From a bacterium (GTDB lineage Bacteria; Cyanobacteriota; Vampirovibrionia; Obscuribacterales; Obscuribacteraceae), in NCBI GenBank assembly GCA_030431355.1, contig JAUIJG010000179.1, forward strand, positions 1 through 10,092: a DNA stretch of 10,092 bases, read 5' to 3'. A model generated the notes under the pieces. It had not been told where the DNA came from. It worked only from the letters and a program-made list of their open reading frames with translations, and ran no database searches. How positions within the stretch are numbered: the stretch's first letter is position 1; every line of letters starts with the position of its first letter. The translations under genes were made by a program, and so were the position numbers. Below are positions 6,856 through 10,092 of this stretch, in pieces.

Positions 6856-8010
6856 TCACATGGTTCTTACATAACGGACCGAGATGCTTGCCGGAGCCAC
6901 CAGGCCCAGTTGCCTTTTCGCGTTGAAAGCACCGGGGACGATACTACCATTGGGAAGCCTTCTTGGTAGACCGGGAAGATTTGTGGCGCCGGGATTGATA
7001 TGTTTGGCTATGGTGATCGGCGCCTCTACTATGAATAGGTGTCTCTTATATCTATAGGAAAATCCGGGAGCCACTGCCACCGCCCATCCAGGTTGACGGA
7101 AGCCTCTATTTGAGCCGATCAGATCCCGGGAGCGCAAACCATCCCAGTGCAGGGTGCCACGCAAACGGAGACCCTTGAGAAAAGGTTTGTCATATGTCTT
7201 CGGAATCCTCGATGAAAAGCCGGCGCGCAGTGTCCATGTATCTGCCACCGAGTTGTTAAGACGGTTGAAATAGATTGGGGACAGGGGGACATCAAGGCTT
7301 CTGATTATGGAAGGGGTGCCGTTTGTCACCCTTGGATTGGCCAGATAGACGGCGGAGGAAAACAGGGTGGTGCCCCTGAAGGGACCTGGTTTGCGAATTA
7401 TTTTGTATGCGTCGTAGCCGAAAAGAATCCCTACACCACCGTCGCCAGGCAATGCGGCGGGAGGATATGCCGAGCGTTTACGCTTGTCTTGTCCCAGGGC
7501 GTTTGGGATGGAACGTCTGGCATCCCAACTGCCTGTAGGCACCTTTATCCCCATACCCAGAGAAACATTCTGGAAAGGATGTTCGGCAGGATCTAAAACA
7601 AATGATTGGGCGTAAAGACTTAGATCTCCTACTCCGTTTATGGGCCACCCTGTTCTGGAGCCCTGGTCAATGCCAAACGGAGGCAAAATCAATGAGAAAT
7701 TATTGAAGACGATAGGGAGAGTACCGACCAGCCTGATCCTTTTGTTCACCCGGTAGAGAGCGGTGAGGTCGAGGGTGCTCAAGCGAATTTTGGGTCCCCA
7801 GAGTTCAGTGAAGTCTCGATTGTAGCGAGAATTGAAATAGGAACGGTCTGCTGCCGCATAGCGCCAACCTGCTGAGAGTTGAAATTTTGAACCAGTTGAG
7901 CCTAACCCGGGCACAATTCCACGTGCCGAGGCTCATCCCTGGGCAATGGCAAAGGGAGCACTAAGAAAGAAAAATACTCCCAGTAAAATGATTAGACTGA
8001 TAAGTCGCAT
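6856..8010 (-). CDS. Outer-membrane barrel-type protein interrupted by in-frame UGA
   Basis: Reading from ATG 8010 gives a textbook signal peptide (start MRLISLIILL, end APFAIAQG, residues 1-25), one TGA at codon 26, then about 358 residues rich in alternating beta strands and aromatics. Features include WRYAAADRSYF, LSTLDLTALYRVNKRIRLVGTLP, NGVGDLSLYAQ (125-134), VSLGMGIKVPTG (149-160), PGWAVAVAPGFSYRYKRHLFIVEAP and a final strand SISVRYVRTM. The GxGDLSL...GxKxPTG pattern is that of MetA/phenol-degradation-like barrel 'transporter' proteins and uncharacterised relatives. Role: probably an outer-membrane channel; substrate unknown. An apparent GTG start at 7914 exists downstream of the TGA but would give a protein without signal peptide. 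The TGA may be selenocysteine, a recent nonsense mutation, or a sequence error. It sits 61 bp after the sensor kinase gene and is convergent with the Ser/Thr kinase. Confidence 0.75.
7896..7916 (-). promoter_or_regulatory. Possible SECIS-like hairpin in barrel gene
   Basis: UUG-U-GCC pairs with GGC-U-CAA around the loop CGGGUUA, giving six pairs with a U.U mismatch three pairs below the loop. The loop starts 23 nt after the UGA and contains GGU, both within what is known for bacterial SECIS elements. A competing hairpin (GGCAC 7923-7927 with GUGCC 7910-7914) uses part of the same bases. The evidence is weak on its own. Confidence 0.35.
7933..7935 (-). other. In-frame UGA after signal peptide
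   Basis: TGA in the same frame as the signal peptide (7936-8010) and the barrel domain (6856-7932), between Ala-Gln-Gly and Ala-Ser-Ala-Arg-Gly. No frameshift is needed to join the halves. Whether it is decoded as Sec or is a nonsense change is open. Confidence 0.8.
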
Positions 8011-8071
8011 TGAATGCTTAAACTAGTAAACGCGGGTGGGATCCGAATCTGTATATCCTATCATCTTGTCT

Positions 8072-9550
8072 TTAATTGTCGAGGGGTAGCCTGAACCAGA
8101 AAGCGCTTCCTTCACCAGGAGTGGAGTCTACTCCTATCAGTCCGTCATGTTGTTCCACAATGGTTTTTGATATTGGAAGACCTAGTCCTGTTCCGCCCTT
8201 GTCAACCTGATCTCCTTCGTCTACCTGTTTGAACCTTTCGAATACCAGATCTTTCTTTTCCGCTGGAATACCTCTACCCCGGTCTATTACCTTGAAGATT
8301 GCTCCGTGCTGAATGCCTTCTTTTACTCTTTCTGCTCTTATTGTGATGGTGGAATTTTCGGGTGAGAACTTTATGGCATTGGAGAGAAAGTTGATCAGTA
8401 CCTGCACCAATCTGTCCTTGTCCGCCATTAAATCTATTTTGTCGTCCATAACCTCCAGGCTGATACTGCTTCTGTCCGCCAACTGTTTTACCGAAGCGGT
8501 GGCACTGGATATGATATCTTCACTGTTTGTCTCTTTGATAACCAGGTCGAAGCTGGCTCCTTCCATGTCTTCTATGCTGAGCAGGTCATCTATAAGTCTT
8601 ACCACCCTGTCCGTGTCCATGGCTGCCATCGTCAGACGGGACTGGGCTTTGTCGGTCAACTCACCAAGAATTCCGTGGGATAAATTGTGAAGGGAGTACT
8701 GCACTTTGGAGAGCGGTCTAGATAGTTCGTTGCGCACCAGGCTTACCAACTGCTTTCTCTGGTGATCTACCCGGGCTAGATCATTGGCTGTGGCATGGAA
8801 GACCGTGTCTAACTGCGTGATTTCATCATTGCCTCCGATAGGTGGTGCCAGCGGTTCGCGCTTGATCAGACGGCGAGTATTGTCTAGAACGGTCTTCAGT
8901 CTACCGGTGGTGCTCAATGTCAGGAAGATTGCCAGCAAAATGGTCAGAATCACATTCAGGGTAACTCCGCCCAGAATAATGTTCTTGATCTTGGTTTGGA
9001 AATAGCGCTGATTCTTAGAAATGCTTTGTTGATTTTTTTGTTCTTGTTCCAGAAGCTCATCCACATTCTTAAAGGTCAGGGTGAAGAAGTCATAGACTTT
9101 GTCTATACGCACATCCGTGTTCACGTACTTATTCACCTCTATCTCCTGATCAAACTCTTCGGTAAACATATCCGCTAATCTGTTCAGGGTACGATAGCTG
9201 CTACTCTTAATCCTCTCTGCGTATTCGGCTCTTTTCTTATCGCCTTTCGCCAGCTTGATCAACTCAGTGCAGGCCAGCTCGGATTTCCTCTTCTCCTCCA
9301 TGAATTTCATCTCGAGAAAGGGAAGGTGGTTGGCGTTATAAAAGAGAGCGAGCAATTCGCAGTCGATCAATCTTGTCACCACCCCGGTGGCGGCCGATAC
9401 TATCTTCTTGGACTCGACTATGCGCTGAATCTCTTGCTCCGCCTGGAATAGCGATATAGCCAGAACTGTGTGAAAGATTAGCTGGAAAACCATCGGTAAG
9501 ATGATCACCAGAAGACCTTTCCTCAAAAGTTTTGACCCGGGTTTAATCAT
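8072..9550 (-). CDS. Membrane sensor histidine-kinase homologue with Asn in the H-box
   Basis: A 492-residue protein with sensor-kinase architecture: transmembrane helix 12-34, an extracytoplasmic helical region 35-188 (CHASE3-like in size and helix content), transmembrane helix 189-213, a HAMP-like linker 214-265, a dimerisation helix pair 266-330 and an ATPase domain 340-490. The ATPase motifs are intact: N-box NFLSN (387-391), DRGRG (423-427), FERF (437-440) and GTGLGL (453-458). The H-box, normally SHELRTPL, reads RNELSRPL, so the phospho-accepting His is Asn274 (codon AAC at 8729-8731). Conventional autophosphorylation on His is therefore not expected. ATP binding should persist, so it may act as a scaffold or an allosteric partner, or phosphorylate elsewhere. 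Its ATG overlaps the end of the upstream gene by 8 bp, indicating translational coupling and a joint role. Confidence 0.9.
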   Translation of the reverse strand: MIKPGSKLLRKGLLVIILPMVFQLIFHTVLAISLFQAEQEIQRIVESKKIVSAATGVVTRLIDCELLALFYNANHLPFLEMKFMEEKRKSELACTELIKLAKGDKKRAEYAERIKSSSYRTLNRLADMFTEEFDQEIEVNKYVNTDVRIDKVYDFFTLTFKNVDELLEQEQKNQQSISKNQRYFQTKIKNIILGGVTLNVILTILLAIFLTLSTTGRLKTVLDNTRRLIKREPLAPPIGGNDEITQLDTVFHATANDLARVDHQRKQLVSLVRNELSRPLSKVQYSLHNLSHGILGELTDKAQSRLTMAAMDTDRVVRLIDDLLSIEDMEGASFDLVIKETNSEDIISSATASVKQLADRSSISLEVMDDKIDLMADKDRLVQVLINFLSNAIKFSPENSTITIRAERVKEGIQHGAIFKVIDRGRGIPAEKKDLVFERFKQVDEGDQVDKGGTGLGLPISKTIVEQHDGLIGVDSTPGEGSAFWFRLPLDN

Positions 9551-10092
9551 CGTTCTGCCTCCGAAGAGGTAGAGTGATGGTAAATGTGGTGGCGTCCGGT
9601 GCGGAGGCTACTTCGATTTTTCCGGCATGGGCTATGACAATCGCTTTCGCCAGAGGTAAGGCTAGTACATCCAGACCGCTCTGGTACTTGGAGTTTTTGC
9701 TGAATAGTTGCTCGCTTTCAATCTCGGCTATCTCATCACCGTTGTCTTCTATTACGATATCGATTCCATCAAGCGTCCGATGAACCACGATCATGGTAGC
9801 TCTTCTGTCCCTCATTCTCATCTGTGATAGCAAGAGAATCGTGGTCAGGGTTTTACTAAGTAGTTCTGCATCGCCAGCGGTATCAACTGGTGTTCCGCTT
9901 ACAAGAATCTCCGAAGACGCTTCTTGAAGCTGTTCTCTAACCTTTTGGTAAGCAGTATTTATCAGCTCTCCAACATCTTCTTCCGTTTCAGAGATTTCTT
10001 CCCACTCGTCATAACTATCTTGAGAATAAGAAGTTTCCAAAAGAGATTGAAGTTTCTCTTGGCATATTGAACATTGCTCTAAATGTTCTTCG
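9543..10092 (-). CDS. Zinc-finger / degenerate HATPase-like protein (partial, N-terminus beyond window)
   Basis: The reading frame is open to the window edge, giving 182 visible residues; the start lies beyond 10092. At the visible N-terminus is EEHLEQCSICQEKL, a His-x3-Cys-x2-Cys motif like the zinc-binding anti-sigma (zf-HC2/ZAS) finger. An acidic linker (about 17-45) follows, then a region resembling a histidine-kinase ATPase domain. EDNGDEI sits at the G1 position, GLDVLALPLAKAIVIAHAGKIEV replaces the usual GxGLGLxLxKxIVxxHGGxIxV, and the end is TTFTITLPL. The N-box Asn residues are replaced (LTTILLLSQ) and the G2 glycines are lost, so ATP binding is doubtful. TTG 10040 could be called as a start, but it would cut off the zinc finger. 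The TAA stop overlaps the sensor kinase start by 8 bp. The pair may form a receptor and regulator unit. Confidence 0.8.
   Translation of the reverse strand, partial: EEHLEQCSICQEKLQSLLETSYSQDSYDEWEEISETEEDVGELINTAYQKVREQLQEASSEILVSGTPVDTAGDAELLSKTLTTILLLSQMRMRDRRATMIVVHRTLDGIDIVIEDNGDEIAEIESEQLFSKNSKYQSGLDVLALPLAKAIVIAHAGKIEVASAPDATTFTITLPLRRQNDD

Noticed and set aside
1501..7935. Reassigned code (UGA read as Trp or Gly) to explain both in-frame TGA codons
   Set aside because: TGA is the natural terminator of the YjbQ, thioredoxin-like, Ser/Thr kinase and barrel genes, with family-length products, and TGG is used for Trp throughout.

Overview
The window looks like bacterial chromosome of moderate GC. 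It has eukaryotic-like signalling parts (leucine-rich repeats, a zinc-ribbon Ser/Thr kinase), a two-gene histidine-kinase-type module and a secreted outer-membrane-type protein. This mix, and the kinase linker style (Cys-x2-Cys ... Cys-Pro-Leu-Asp-Gly), reminds me of Obscuribacterales/Melainabacteria (Vampirovibrionia). That placement is inference from gene style; no marker gene settles it. TGA ends at least four genes (YjbQ, thioredoxin-like, Ser/Thr kinase, barrel protein) and TGG encodes Trp throughout, so the standard bacterial code applies.

Layout. 40-2383 (minus strand, read right to left): a SprT-like zinc metalloprotein behind a near-consensus sigma70 promoter, then a secreted iodothyronine-deiodinase-like thioredoxin-fold protein, then a membrane-anchored LRR protein. 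The deiodinase-like gene is interrupted by one in-frame TGA exactly where deiodinases carry catalytic selenocysteine, and a hairpin with an AGGUC loop follows it. 2610-3311 (plus): a protein I do not recognise. 3408-3848 (minus): a YjbQ/UPF0047 protein with a perfect Shine-Dalgarno sequence. 3929-6844 (plus): a tight three-gene operon of a TIGR00725/LOG-like nucleotide-binding protein, a secreted thioredoxin-like protein with a CxxxC motif, and a large Ser/Thr kinase carrying an eight-helix membrane domain and a zinc-ribbon-like linker. 6856-8010 (minus): a beta-barrel-type outer-membrane protein whose signal peptide is separated from the mature domain by an in-frame TGA. 8072-10092 (minus): a two-gene overlapping signalling module made of a zinc-finger/degenerate-ATPase protein (cut by the window edge) and a membrane sensor kinase whose phospho-accepting His is replaced by Asn.

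The most important points are the almost certain selenoprotein at 1105-1764, which a standard gene caller would split into two truncated pieces, and a second, less certain UGA-interrupted secreted protein at 6856-8010. If both are decoded, the organism must have a selenocysteine machinery, encoded outside this window. The kinase-like module at the right end appears to lack conventional His phosphorylation in one partner and ATP binding in the other, which suggests a non-canonical signalling pair.
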